From Fraxinus americana (lineage: Eukaryota; Streptophyta; Magnoliopsida; Lamiales; Oleaceae): a stretch of DNA of 64,000 bases. Positions 18,961 through 30,542 of this stretch are shown here, piece by piece; the stretch's first letter is position 1; each line of letters begins with the position of its first letter. The position numbers and the translations under genes were made by a program. Location of the stretch: contig CM068715.1 of assembly GCA_035079005.1 (NCBI GenBank), forward strand, positions 29,776,277 to 29,840,276. The letters are read 5' to 3'. The notes under the pieces are model-generated. The model was given only the letters and a program-made list of their open reading frames with translations. It was not told the origin of the DNA and did not search any database.

Positions 18961-20974
18961 AAGTAACGAAGTCGTGCATTTTGCAAGAAACTTTACTTTC
19001 ATCATTTCTCAACTCTTGAAAGAAAGATCACATTGCTAGGTTCTCCAGGTACTGTATTCATACGTCAATTTTTATTACTAGCACCATATTGTTATTTTAT
19101 TTAAAATTCCCAATATTTGCTCATTGTAAAATTTTTGTCCATATTTCTTTTTTATCGAATTCTTATCTTCAATATTCTATTAATTAGCAAATATTATTTT
19201 CGATTATGATTTCAATTAGTTTTTTATTTTTATTTTTTTGTGTGGGTGCTTTTAACATGAGAGGAAAAATATGTCACACTTTTGTATTTATTACTTTTTA
19301 AAAATATAAGTGGATAATAAGTTATTTTACGTCTTGTGATGGACTTATTTGACAGAAATTATTTTAGGATATGAGATCTGCCAATTAATAAAATATTGAA
19401 GGTAAAAATACGTAAAAATAAAATAAAATTAAGGACATAAGGGTTACTTTAAACAAAGATTGATAACCTTAAATAAATCTAAAATATGATGTCACAAATA
19501 TAAAAATAGTGGGAATATTACTGAATTTCATTAGACTCTAAATTTATTGCCATAAATAGCCTGCACTATATGTTTAGGTTTGCAGGGGCGGACCCGGGGT
19601 CACGTGACCCCTTAACTTTTGAGATTTTATTTTTTTTATGTTTGATAAAGTCATGTTTGATATCGATTGAAATCTAAATCAAAGTTAACAATTAATTTTA
19701 ATAACATTTTCATGAAATCAATAATTGTTTAACTTTTATCAAAATTTACTAAAAATTTGATTTTAATTTCCACCAAACAGTGGCAAAATCACAATAAATT
19801 TGAATTTTTCTTTTTTCTCTTACTCTCTTTTACTCTTTTCCTCGCGCCTTTTAACAAAATTTTAACCCTTCTAATTTTTTAAAATTTGTATCTAATTCAT
19901 TTACAAATTTTCAGGTAATTAGGACCTAAATTTGCATTTTCTCCTATCAAATTGTGTATATAGAATATGTCTGAACCCATTATATCCAATTTGACTTATA
20001 TTTAACGAATTATGTTTATTTGATTGATTATTAGTATTGAATATTAGTTATATATTTTTCCTTTCGATTACTTAAATTGATTTTTTGTATCAAATACATT
20101 ATAAAATTTTTAAATGTAAACATGCATTTTCTAGTCTGCCACACTTCAAAGAAATGTGCCTGGAAATTGAGGGAAAATAATAAATCAGCATAGTTTTATG
20201 TGCATGTCAAGACAATCAATTTATTTAAATTTTCGCGACCAAGATCATTTATTGTTTTATTTTAGTTCTTGTGTTATTTAATTAAGCAAGAAAATTTTCC
20301 CCTTAATTAGGTTTTTGAGTTTTTTAATACTATTTAAACACTTAAAATGAGTTCCCGTTTTATTTGGTTGAATTTGATTATTAATAAAATTGAAAGATGT
20401 CTGATGTTTCTGTGGTTGAATCTTTTCGTTATTCTGATGCATAAGTAATGAACAATGATTTAAGCTTCATTTTTGTCATATACTAGTGCAATGCGTTATT
20501 CTCCTTGTGCATATTAGCGTTGGGACTACATATGTATACTACAATAAATAGATGGAAATAGAGTCATGAATGACATGTAAGTGAAGAAGAAATTCCTGTT
20601 ACAAAACGAAAAAGAAAGCATTTTGGATATTATAAGTACTTAAAACTGAAATGTTTACAAATAGAGGACATGCGAAATAGGAAACTGCTGGTAGAAAGAA
20701 AGAAACTAACAAAGTAAACATACTTGAATAGAACACACAAAATATACTTGTTACACGATGAGTATTTTCCTGTCAATCGTTCAGCTACTTGAGTAGTTAA
20801 CATACATATCGAGCATACAGGAATGAGGTTTGGAGTCCAAAAGAAAATACAACTTCTCAATTTTAAATGTTCAAAGTGTAACACAGCTAGTGTTCAATTG
20901 GAAGCTAGATGATCTAGTGTCTTTTACTTAGCTATAGCAAAAAAAAAAAAAAAAAAAGACTTTATTCATCATGG
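18961..20974. other. AT-rich stretch; possible element end at 19583-19611
   Basis: No gene is visible. At 19583 the sequence CAGGGGCGGACCCGG resembles a hAT terminus. It is followed at 19596-19611 by a perfect 16-base palindrome GGGGTCACGTGACCCC containing a G-box (CACGTG). No matching right end or target duplication was found. The 20630-20884 open frame (-) has no recognisable motif. A poly-A run lies at 20939-20957. Confidence 0.5.
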
Positions 20975-23841
20975 TTGAAACTGCATCATAGGAGTTTTTT
21001 TAGGGCAGCTGCACCTGCGTCTTTGTCTCCCACTGTTTTTTCTGCTTTCTTGTTTGCGGTGTTGGGCTACTCATTAGGATTTTGGAATAGAGATCGCTTA
21101 GCGAATGGAGACGGAGGCAACACATTTTTGTTGGAAGGTGCAACGTCTTCAACATTGATTTTATCTTTTCCCTTGTTACCAGATGGCATTTCTGGAGTAG
21201 CAGATGTTCCAGTTGGATCAAGCTTGAATATTATTTCGTATTTGAAATCTGAATAAGCAGTGTATTTTGTTGAGGGTGAGCAGCAGCCATTGGAAGTGCC
21301 TTTATGTAAAAGATATGTTCATCCTCAATATCTATGCGAATGTCCTTATCATTAGATCGGATAGTATCCTACAAACACGAGAGAATTCATTAGCAACGAA
21401 ATGGTAATAAACATATATTTTAGGGAGAAGGAAAATGATGAAGTTGAATAGAATCAGCACGTTGACATTTTTTTTTTCATGAGCACGTTTGCAGGACAGC
21501 CTAAGATTTTCTCATCACATTCACCCATGACTGAAGTCTTTAGATTTCCTGTTGAATCCTCCAAGATTACATTAGTTCTGGCTCTGTAGCATACATAGAT
21601 GTTAGTAAAACTGGAAATTTATGGTGGAGGAAAATGATGTGATAAGAACACTACTTTCAACTGTGAATTGAATAAAGTAAATGAAGTGGTTCAAATTACT
21701 GTGTAGTGTATTGAAGGATGAAGTGTGTACCTTGGAGATGCAATTGAGCTGCTAGATTTGCAAAATCTACAGGAGTAGATTTCTCCTGCTTTGTTGGCAT
21801 TGGAATCTCTGTTGTAGTTGTTGCATGATAGGTACCAGAAGCTTGTGTTCTTAGACTGAATGTGTGCCTTTGCTTTTACCCAGAAATATTTGTTCTTTGA
21901 AAGTACGTAAAGGAAAGTTTAGTGAAGCTATGTGATAATATTGATGTAAAAAAAAATAATGAAATGAATTTGTAACATAAGAATAAAAACATTATTGTGA
22001 GAACTGAAGACTGGATTTCGAGAATTTGAGTAAATCCGTTTGCAGCTGGAGGTGACAACTTTGAAGGACTTAATGAAGGATAGCCTTTCATTTCAGTGAT
22101 TTCATTGAATTTCCCACTATTGTCGACATCCCTTTACGACAAGAATTATAAGTAAGAAATAAGAGAAAAGAGTAAGTACTGTAGCACATTTCAGTAATAG
22201 TAAGGTTGTGTGTGCTATTTTGTAACAGAAACTATGAACTGTGATGTTTGCTCAACAGAACGTGGCATGGGATGAGATAAGGTAGCAAAATAAAATTAAT
22301 CTCATATGTGAATGTGATTTACAGGATGTGAAAGTTAAAGGTAAGTAAAATAAAAGTAATATGATATATGAATGTTATTTACAGGACGTGGAAGCTAATG
22401 TTCAAAATTGGAAGTTACTAATGCAAATACAATACTGTACAGGTAAAGAAAGTGTAATGTTGGAGACATGCCTTATTACAGGGATTCTATAAAATTAATA
22501 CAGATGAAAAAAATTGGATTAGTTACCATGATTTCATCTCATCCACTTCCTTAAATTTATGATCAATGAAGAAACAAATATGTGGTCTTGTGGATAGTGT
22601 CAGCCCTAAAAAAAAAATCCATATATTAGTAAGCATTCTGCATACCAAGGAGATGGTAAGATATTGGCAGCCATGTTGATTTGCAGGTATGAAGCACTAT
22701 GATACAATTAAACGTGAACTGAAGTACAAATTTATTTGTAGTGAGAAAGCATTAATATAATTACCGTTGAACGAAGATACTTTTAAATGGAATCCTATGA
22801 TAACTGGTTTCTTAGATATATTCCGTGCAATTGTAGAGCATTCCCTTTCAACAAAGGCATCCCACATTGTTAGTAGAATTGTTTGGAAGCTGAAAGTTTG
22901 GAGGAGCAGTTAATATATAATATCGTTTTGTGCGAAATGTGACGTGTAAAAAAATGAATAAAGAAGATGTTATTAACTTCCTGTCAATTAGTACGATGTC
23001 CTGCACATATGTTTCTGAACCATCTCTTGTATTGATTAGACGTTTAGGGCGCAAGTGTATGACTACAAATACGTCTGTAATAATAATAATAATAAATATA
23101 AATATGTTAAGTAGATATTAATGTTTTTTGTGAGGGAAAGACTGAGTTGTAAATGGAATAAAAGAAATCGGTGGCATTAAAAAAGAGAGAAAGAAAGTAA
23201 GCTGTACTTAAATCCTTGTCTGTATCCATCATAGTTTCAAAATCCTGAAACGGAGTGAATTCAAAAGTGGAGAATAGTTGTACGCTGTGGTCTTCATTTG
23301 TTTCTTCCACTCGAGTAGCACCTAAGATGGTCCATTGAATGTCTCCATACGCATTTTGTACCCTACTTTTGTATGTTTGACAGATGCATTTGAGATTAAG
23401 TAGGTTTTTCCAATTTTGAGATCATCTTTGAAGGCTGCAATACTGTTATCTCAGAGGGTAGCCTGCACCTTGTCACCATGCAGTAAATGATTTGCAAGTG
23501 AGATTTCTTTATTATAGAGATAAGTAGATAACTATATTAAGTCTAATAATCTAAAGATTACAGATTTGGTTTAAGTTCACTTTAAAATATGTATACGTAA
23601 TAGTAACACATGTTGTAATGGAAAGTGCAGAGTGATGTTGGTACCATAAAAAATAATAAATTCATCACGAAATGACAATGTGCACTAAAACTTACTCTTT
23701 CATCCATGAAGATCATGTGTTGGTATCTGGTTTGGCCATTTTGTGATAATTTTGGACGTGCTTTTTCAGCAACCACAACTTTGGATGTCCAGTTTCTTTG
23801 CGCGGGGCTAATGTTGTGATGAGACTGAATTGTTGATTCAT
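20975..23841 (-). pseudogene. Replication protein A 70-kDa-like gene, decayed, multi-exon
   Basis: Minus-strand segments follow the order of an RPA70-type single-strand DNA-binding protein of the class carried by plant Helitrons. They are: 23841-23696 (KARPKLSQNGQTRYQHMIF, ending at a GTAAG donor), about 23480-23205 (IGKTYLISNASV, then VEETNEDHSVQLFSTFEFTP), about 23060-22950 (RDGSETYVQDIVLID), 22863-22765 (FVERECSTIARNISKKPV), about 22605-22520, 22130-22010, 21890-21730 (zinc-finger region, YFWVKAKAHI and CNNYN), 21595-21480 (ARTNVILEDSTGNLKTSVMG) and about 21370-20975. A one-base frameshift in the first exon and stops in the second disable it. It may belong to the Helitron to its right or to a separate one. 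Confidence 0.8.
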
Positions 23842-23929
23842 GATGTTACTCTGCATTAGTTGGGTAGAAGCAAAGAGAAGTTAGAAAAATGTGGCCGGTA
23901 AGTAAACGCAAAATATATTTTACACTGCA

Positions 23930-24610
23930 CCTTTTTAAAACAAATGGAAGTGTTTGTTTTTTAGCTAATACAAATAAGAGAAACATAGTATAGAATCTTG
24001 ACATAGAATATAGGATATGAAGAAACACAGCAGTATTTTGTCCTTTTTTATTTTTTGTTTGTGTTTTTATAAGCTATAACTTAAGTAGTAAAAAAGGGAA
24101 CTCAAGAGGAAAGTTGAGTTAAACAAGAACAAAATTATAAACCTGACAATCGAAATAGAATTGTGAAGAAGGTAGATAGAAGCAATATTTTTTCTGTTAT
24201 ATGTGGATAGTATTATAATCTGTAATAATGAAACTTAGTAGTTAGAACGATTTCTTTTAAACAAATAGAAGTGTTTTTCAGCTAAAATAAATAAGAGAAA
24301 CATAGCCTAGAATCTTGATATAGAATAGGAAAAAAAATGGAGAAACACAAAAGTAGTTTCTTTTCTTTTTCTTGTTTGTTTATGTTTCTGTAAGGTATAT
24401 AATAACTGAAGTAGAATGAAGATAGTAGGAGGAAAAAAACCTGATAAAAAAAGAACTCAAGAACAACAATATGTTGAGTTAAATAAGAACAAAACTACAT
24501 ACCTGCTGATTGAAGCAGAATTGTAAAGACAGAAGACGGAAGCAATATTTTTTTGTTGTGTGTCGTTGCCTTTATATAATATGTAATAACCAAACTTTGA
24601 AGTTATAATA
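23930..24610 (-). promoter_or_regulatory. Tandemly duplicated promoter and leader exon of the RPA-like gene
   Basis: Two copies of a unit of about 325-350 bases lie upstream of the first coding exon (about 23930-24255 and 24256-24610). Each has, on the minus strand, a TATA-like element, then GCAATATTTTTT-complement sequence, a short pyrimidine-rich leader and a splice donor CAG/GTTTATA or CAG/GTATGTA. The distal copy has a good TATA box (24571-24580); in the proximal one it is degenerate (near 24211). This is read as an alternative first exon duplication, by inference from the donor and TATA positions. Confidence 0.6.
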
Positions 24611-25285
24611 ATTACTATATAGTACATGTTATCATACTGTACCATAAAAAAGAAAGCAAAAATCTGTGGAAGAGATTATTATATATGTATTAGATAGTAC
24701 GTTGACATCAGTGCACAGTAGGTAATGTGCAGTGTATACATGAAAAGAAAACAAATTTCTGGGACGAGCTTGGCAGTTGAAAATTAGGAAAATAGAGAAA
24801 AGAATGGGCAGACAAGAATATATATTTATTTATTAGTAGTTTACTTCTAAAAGTAAATACAAAGTTAGATATTTTGTAAAGTAAATTAAACGTGATTGTT
24901 AGTAGATTTTACTGTAGTAATATATATCAATTTGAACTATACTTGAACTTGTTTGAAAAAAAATGAAGAAAATAGGAGAGTGCTAAATTAACAAAAATGA
25001 AAAAGAAAATACGGAAAAATAAAAAATGATTTCGAAAATAGCTTAGAATTCGATTTACTTATTATTAAAAAATAGTGAATGCAGATATTAATTCATGCGA
25101 ACACACATTCAATCAGAAACGCTAATAAAATGTAGATGAATTGTATCTATTCATTTGAAGTAATATTTTTAAAAAAGGGCCACAATATCAAGATAAACTG
25201 ATTAATCATTAATATGAAATACAAATTTAAATTCTGAGAAAAATCTGAAAGAGGAAAAATAAAAAGGCAACATAAAAATGTTGGA
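24611..25285. other. AT-rich non-coding stretch
   Basis: There is no open frame or repeat of note. It separates the upstream side of the RPA-like gene from the hairpin taken as the Helitron 3' end. Confidence 0.5.
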
Positions 25286-25298
25286 CTAAATTCAAGTC

Positions 25299-25313
25299 TC
25301 CGTGCAACACGGA
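25299..25313 (-). terminator. Helitron 3'-end hairpin
   Basis: The sequence TCCGTGCAACACGGA forms a 6-bp stem with a 3-base loop. Such a hairpin 10-12 bases inside the 3' end ends Helitron replication. On the minus strand it is followed by GACTTGAATTTAGT. It also works as a hairpin on the plus strand, so its orientation rests on the downstream TTAG/T. Confidence 0.55.
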
Positions 25314-26400
25314 CAATTTTTTTTTTCAAACCTTATATATATTTTATTTAAAACAAAAACATGAAATCCAAATAAATTATATGTTTTTGAAGTAAAATTT
25401 ACCTGGATTCTGTCAATTGATGCTGAAAACATTTTATAAGTCAATGAAATCGAACATTCTGTCTATAAAGCATCAAAATCATAAAGCAGCCATACCTTTT
25501 TTCTCCTATTATGTTTCCTTTTGACTTCGTGGAATTTATCTGTACAAGAACATTGAAAAAAGAAGGAAAGAAAGAAAGAAAAAACCTTGTCAGCTTGCAA
25601 TAGGAACTTATATAAGGAAAAGATGGTATGCATCAATTTTGTTTTGAAAATAGATTGTGTAATTCATTCAAATGTAGAAAAATTAAGTAAATGAATCACA
25701 AATTTGAAGTTTAAGTACATATGGTGATCAAATTGATATGAGGAGGAAATTTTAATCCCCAAAGTTTTTCAATAGGGTATTCCAGTTATAGACCCCAAGT
25801 ATATAAACATCGACTGTGGAAATTTATAAATGTACACCTATATAGCTTAAGTAATCTTTGGAGGCAGCTAGGTAAGGAAACACCAGTGTTGATGTAAGAT
25901 CAATTCGAAGCATTCAACATATAATCAAATTATGATGCAGTATAGATTGAAGTGACCAGCAGAAAAAGCAGAATAGATGCTACAGAAGAAGAAGACATAT
26001 TTCACTTTCCTGTCCCTGCGTAAGACAACATCAAAAACAATGTAGACATGCAACACATCAAATCTTTACCTATTAAGCATGAAAAGATTGTGAATAAGAG
26101 CAAAACTACAAAGTAAAAAAAAATTGTTATCAAATTAGCTTAAACTAACCATGTTTTATCAGGATTATCACAATTAAACATCATAGAATGGTACGAGGAC
26201 CACTAAATTTTTTTTGTAGGAGGTATGAACTGGGATTGGTTCCAATGCAGTCAACAAAGATCAATAAAAGCACAAACAAATGAGTGAGAAGGAAAGATAA
26301 ATTGACGTGAACTAAAATTTAGTAAAAAATTATAGATCTAAAATGATTTCATATTTTATTATATCATAGTCATACAAGCATAAGGGTACAGTAAAACAAC
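25314..26400. other. Non-coding Helitron interior
   Basis: No coding similarity was found between the 3' hairpin and the first unrecognised exon. The sequence is AT-rich with a GAAA-type simple stretch near 25565. Confidence 0.4.
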
Positions 26401-26604
26401 CTCTTTTGCAGCTTCCATGCTTAATGTACGCAGATCAACACCTGTTCCAGTTACTATTGATCCTTTGCCAATACTTGTTGTCTTCTTCACCATTGCATTT
26501 GAAATTGAGGCCTTAGGAGTTACATGAACATAAATAAAATCTAGACTCTGTCCAAAAGGGTCACCAACACCAGTAATCTCCAGACGCTCTATCTTTTCTT
26601 CATC
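26401..26604 (-). pseudogene. Exon of an unrecognised plant gene (fragment A)
   Basis: After a TTTAG acceptor the minus strand is open and reads DEEKIERLEITGVGDPFGQS, then LDFIYVHVTP, SIGKGSIVTGTG and LRTLSMEAAKEVV. The balanced composition and clean frame look like real coding sequence, unlike the flanks. The family is not recognised. Together with fragment B at 28079-28188 on the same strand it probably comes from one captured gene. Confidence 0.5.
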
Positions 26605-28078
26605 CTAAATATCAAAGGTATAATAAATTTGTAAATATAACATTCTATACATTTATGGTTTAAACAATTATATCACAATGAAAGCAACCCAATGTCGTTA
26701 AATTTAAGGTTCACAATATGATATATTGGAGGATAACTGGAAAAACCTTAAAATAATTCTTTATATGATATTCAGATCATTTGCAAGCAAAATTTTTTTA
26801 TCATTAAAAAAAGGCAAAAAGTGATGGTTATAGGGCCATTCATTCTGATATAAATTTTTGAAGCTCCTGTTAGATTTATTTTCTTAAACTTTCCCATTTA
26901 TGTACTTATTTTAGGAAAAGTAGTAGGATTTTATTTTATAGGGTTTCTAGTAGCTCAGGTATTTCTTTAATTGTTTCCTACTATATTAGCTTAATTAAAA
27001 TGTTACATAAAGGGAGCTTATACACTTTATTTCGTGTGCTTGATTAATTAGTACATACATATTTCCTCCCTACTTCTCTTCTCTCTCATTTGTCTGATTT
27101 TTCTTACCTATTCATTTTCCCCTTCTATTTCTTCTTGCCTTTCTCTCTTCTCTCCTTTTTCCTTCTTCATTATTTTGGTTACTATTGTTCATTTTTATAG
27201 GTGCACTTGGCTTATTTTCTGATCAAGTAGCAGCAAAGCGGGGACAATTCTGAATCATTATCATTATATATAAGTGCCTATGCTTCAATTGTAGGAATTG
27301 CCAACAGAAGCAAAAACATAACCCTGCCAAATACCAAATTATCCAGCATAAACAAATAGAAAGCCAATTAATTAGGAACTGAGCAACAAGGCGACATGGG
27401 GAGGAAAGCAGGTAAAATGGCAGAGGTGCCAAGTGAAAAAGATATAGTAGATGAAGAAAAGTTTGAACAGAAATCCACAGGGAAGAATAGAAGAGAAGAG
27501 AAAAGCAAAGAAAAGAAAGACCTGTTGTATTCCATTTTCTCTTGAGTTTTTCCTTTAATTTAACTAAATGAGAGCAAGAAAAAAGAAAATGCCTGTAGTG
27601 TACAATCAATAACCAAAAATATCTATTACGATGGATTTACATATGTAAGTATATATTCTAAATGAAAAATAAAAAGACCAGTGGACACAACCGTTCAGAA
27701 CGGAGAGTTTCAAACTTTCTGTGCTGAGTGGAGAATTCAGTTTCATTCTGTTTACCCATATTTCACCAAATTTTATCATTCTCAACCTGCTTTCTGTGGA
27801 AATTTTCAATCATCATCATAAGCTGAGGTTCCTTGTAAAGGATAAGAAATGGTCATACTCATATGGATGCCTCTCAATATGAAGAAACAGTTTCTCATAA
27901 CATGAAACCAAATGTCCTTTTATTGGAAATACATTCAACCAAGGACTCATATATAATAACCATATAACAAGGTGAGATTCAAATCATTGGTCTTTTACCA
28001 AGTTATTCCGATTGAAAGCGATCATTATAAATAACAAAGTGATCGGGTATCAACATTGCACAAATTTTTTGAACTCAC
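26605..28078. other. Non-coding stretch between two captured exons
   Basis: If fragments A and B are exons of one gene this is intronic. The frames at 27223-27609 and 27606-27809 (-) have no recognisable domain; a pyrimidine-rich tract lies at 27060-27170. Confidence 0.4.
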
Positions 28079-28188
28079 TTTGGATGCAAAGAAGGGCAAC
28101 TCAGTGACTGTTGACTGCACGAATGAACATTCCACTACATCTGGGAATCCATTAAGTCCTTTCAAGCAAGCATCATCAAATATAGCCC
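28079..28188 (-). pseudogene. Exon of an unrecognised plant gene (fragment B)
   Basis: This minus-strand exon has a good acceptor (TATGCAG) and donor (GTGAGT) and reads GAIFDDACLKGLNGFPDVVE, then CSFVQSTVTELPFFASK. It is probably upstream of fragment A in the same captured gene. No function is assigned. Confidence 0.5.
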
Positions 28189-28693
28189 CTGCATAGTTAC
28201 AGAAAGCATATTGCTGTCAGTACAAATTAGTTAAATTAATCAGTCACCAGTAGATATACATGAATAGCACATTGTTGCCTAATATATAGATTGCTATGGT
28301 TTAGGAACACATTTGCTACCTTGTGAAAGATGTGGCAGGCTAGGGTACATTTCTTTAAATTAAAATGTGATAAATTTCAAGAAGCTCCAAATGATGCAAG
28401 AGAAATTTTTATATCACAAAAAAGAAATTATATACTTTCAATTCATGATGTAAATGAGCAGTTGTTATATAGAAGGGTTCTATCAAAGTCTTCGTCCTAC
28501 CCACATGGGTTTGTTTTTCAACATTGGCAATAACTTTTAAGATTTTTCTGTATTCATTTGGTGTAGTTTGGGCTTTTCTGTAGTCCTTCACATGCCTTTC
28601 TCATTTATAATTTTTTTCTTAGTTCATTTAGTGGAGGTCTTCTATCATTTATGGGGATCATCCTCAGTTTAATCATATATTTTCATGTTCCAG

Positions 28694-28800
28694 ATATGTC
28701 AGCCAGAGCATTTTATGAGTCTATTCTAGTTATTGAATACATTGCCAAGTATTTCAACCGAAATCTAACAAGGCCTCTGTCTGACCAAGATCGTATTAAA
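28694..28800 (+). pseudogene. Argonaute fragment (AGO5-like, just before the PAZ domain)
   Basis: An intron acceptor (GTTCCAG at 28687-28693) leads into a plus-strand frame reading MSARAFYESILVIEYIAKYF and LTRPLSDQDRIK. This resembles the linker ahead of PAZ in plant Argonautes, closest by eye to the AGO5 type (SARSFYEP...RPL.DSDR.K). Argonautes bind small RNAs and silence targets. After DQDRIK the open frame continues to 28908 with unrelated sequence, so only about 35 residues were captured. A search would be needed to fix the paralogue. Confidence 0.6.
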
Positions 28801-29137
28801 TATCAGAATTTTCTCATTACAAATCCAATAGATATACATTCAAACTATCATAAATTATATTTAGCTAATCAGGCATATCTGTTGCCAGCCTATTCAACAT
28901 TTAAATAAACAATGTGCATATCAGAATATAACTTCAATTCTCCATGGAACTGGATGTTTTGGTTAGATGCTGTCAAATATTTTAGGCATTATAGAGTCTA
29001 TGATATTAATAGAACAAAATAAAGCGCCAGTAAGAGAGTATGAAAATTACTCATATTTTCACTTGTTATTGTTTATGTTGGCCATGGTGTGCTGCGATTG
29101 CCAGAAAATTCAGTTGTGGCTATGGATTTGGGATTTA

Positions 29138-29376
29138 ATTGCATTGGCTACGGCTTCTTCAGGTGTAGCAGCATCATTATTACCAGGTGGTCGCACAGCA
29201 GTATAAGTTGCTCTGTTAGTAAACAATCAGCATTTTTTTACGAATGACAAAATTGATTATATGGGATGAAGCTCCTATGACACATCGTTACGCTATAGAA
29301 GCTTTGGATAGAATGCTTAAATATATTCATGAATGTGATACACCTTTTGGTGGAAAAGTAATAGTTCTAGGTGGCG
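29138..29376 (+). pseudogene. Helitron Pif1-type helicase fragment, inverted
   Basis: The plus strand reads IALATASSGVAASLLPGGRT (helicase motif Ia), then after frameshifts SCSVSKQSA and LIIWDEAPMTHRYAIEALDR (Walker B, motif II), then PFGGKVIVLGG (motif III side). These are the helicase motifs missing from the minus-strand Helitron gene at 30543-34139. The orientation is opposite, so this is a second Helitron's relic or an inverted piece of the same one. Walker A (GKT) is not visible. Confidence 0.85.
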
Positions 29377-30112
29377 AGGTGACCCCAGTGGCTTCCGGTG
29401 TAGAAGGAGATCAGATCATGGCGGCTATGGAGGTAGAGGAATGGGTAAAGGAGGCTTTGGAGGGAGAGATGGACCTGACAGGGAAGGAGGATTTCGTGGT
29501 ATGGGGGTTTTAGAGGCAGGGGATGTAGTGATTTGGAATAACAGAAATGATTCTGTTTGATGACAAGATGTACGACTGGAAAAAAGGTTCAAACGATAAC
29601 AGTGAAGGATGGAAAAGTGGCAGCATTGTAGACAGTTCATTTCAAGGAGGAAGTTGGTGTTCAGGTTGGAATCAATCAAAAGGGGATGCGGATGGTGCAG
29701 GTAACACTCAAGCTGTTAGAGGATGGAACAATTCAGTGGATGCTAAAATAGATTATGGTCGAAGCAGTGCTGGAGGCAGTGAGTGGAAAACATAAAATGC
29801 TTCTGCTGGGGATGTATCTACTGGATGGGAGCAACCATCTGGTTAGAGGGATACAGCTAGTTGGAAAAAAAATCTACTTCAGGAAACCAGAACACGACTG
29901 GGAAATGGAAATTTGATGCTACATATGGGGGCTTATCTAAAGAATCTAACAAAGTTGAATGAGCCGTCAGTAGTTCATGGGGTAAATGTGCAGGAAGCTC
30001 CTCGGAAACTGCTCCTAGAGCTAAAGACTCGTTTGCTGATCAGGTTAAATTCGAAGCCACGGATGGCTGGAAAACTAAAGAATCCAACAAAGGTGAAGGA
30101 TCACCACCGATG
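29377..30112 (+). pseudogene. WG/GW-rich fragment resembling KTF1/RDM3 (SPT5-like)
   Basis: Directly after the helicase piece the plus strand turns Gly/Arg-rich (GGYGGRGMGKGGFGGRDG). It then carries repeated Trp-Gly or Gly-Trp contexts: YDWKKGSNDNSEGWKSG, GGSWCSGWNQSKGD, VRGWNNSVD, STGWEQPSG, SSSWGKCAG and ATDGWKTKESNKGEG. Such repeats are AGO hooks. The Gly/Arg stretch followed by W-G repeats resembles the C-terminus of KTF1/RDM3, an RNA-directed DNA methylation factor that binds AGO4. NRPE1 has a similar tail and is an alternative. Stops near 29510, 29794 and 29846 and frameshifts break it. Confidence 0.55.
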
Positions 30113-30542
30113 ATCAACCTACAACAAAGAATCTCATATTAGTCCAATCCAATTTGAATGACTGGGAAAAAAATCAGAACTCACCATTGTATGGTTTATG
30201 TAATTACGGACAATATTTGATGCCATCATCTGCATGTGATATTTTGTTACATTAACACAACCAGGTACAAGTTAGACAATCATGAAATAGTAAAAATAAT
30301 TAATAAACACTTCAAATAACGCGTATTTAACAATTGTCAAGCAAAAAATTGATAGAAACTCAAATAATAAATAAATTAATTAATTAAATACATAACTCAA
30401 CTTACAAAGAATTGTAGAAAACAAGATAATATAAAAGATTCAACAAATATAAACCTGTTAAGACTTTATAATTAATTTATAGTATTTCTTTGTACCTGAT
30501 GCACTAAGTCTGAAATTTCTCTATAAACGACATTTTTTTGTA
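30113..30542. other. AT-rich non-coding Helitron interior
   Basis: No coding similarity is seen between the WG/GW fragment (+) and the C-terminal end of the Helitron gene (-). Confidence 0.4.

Noticed and set aside
27223..27609. 128-codon open frame (-) as a gene
   Set aside because: It lies antisense to AG/CT-rich simple sequence, has no recognisable domain and no homologous neighbours.
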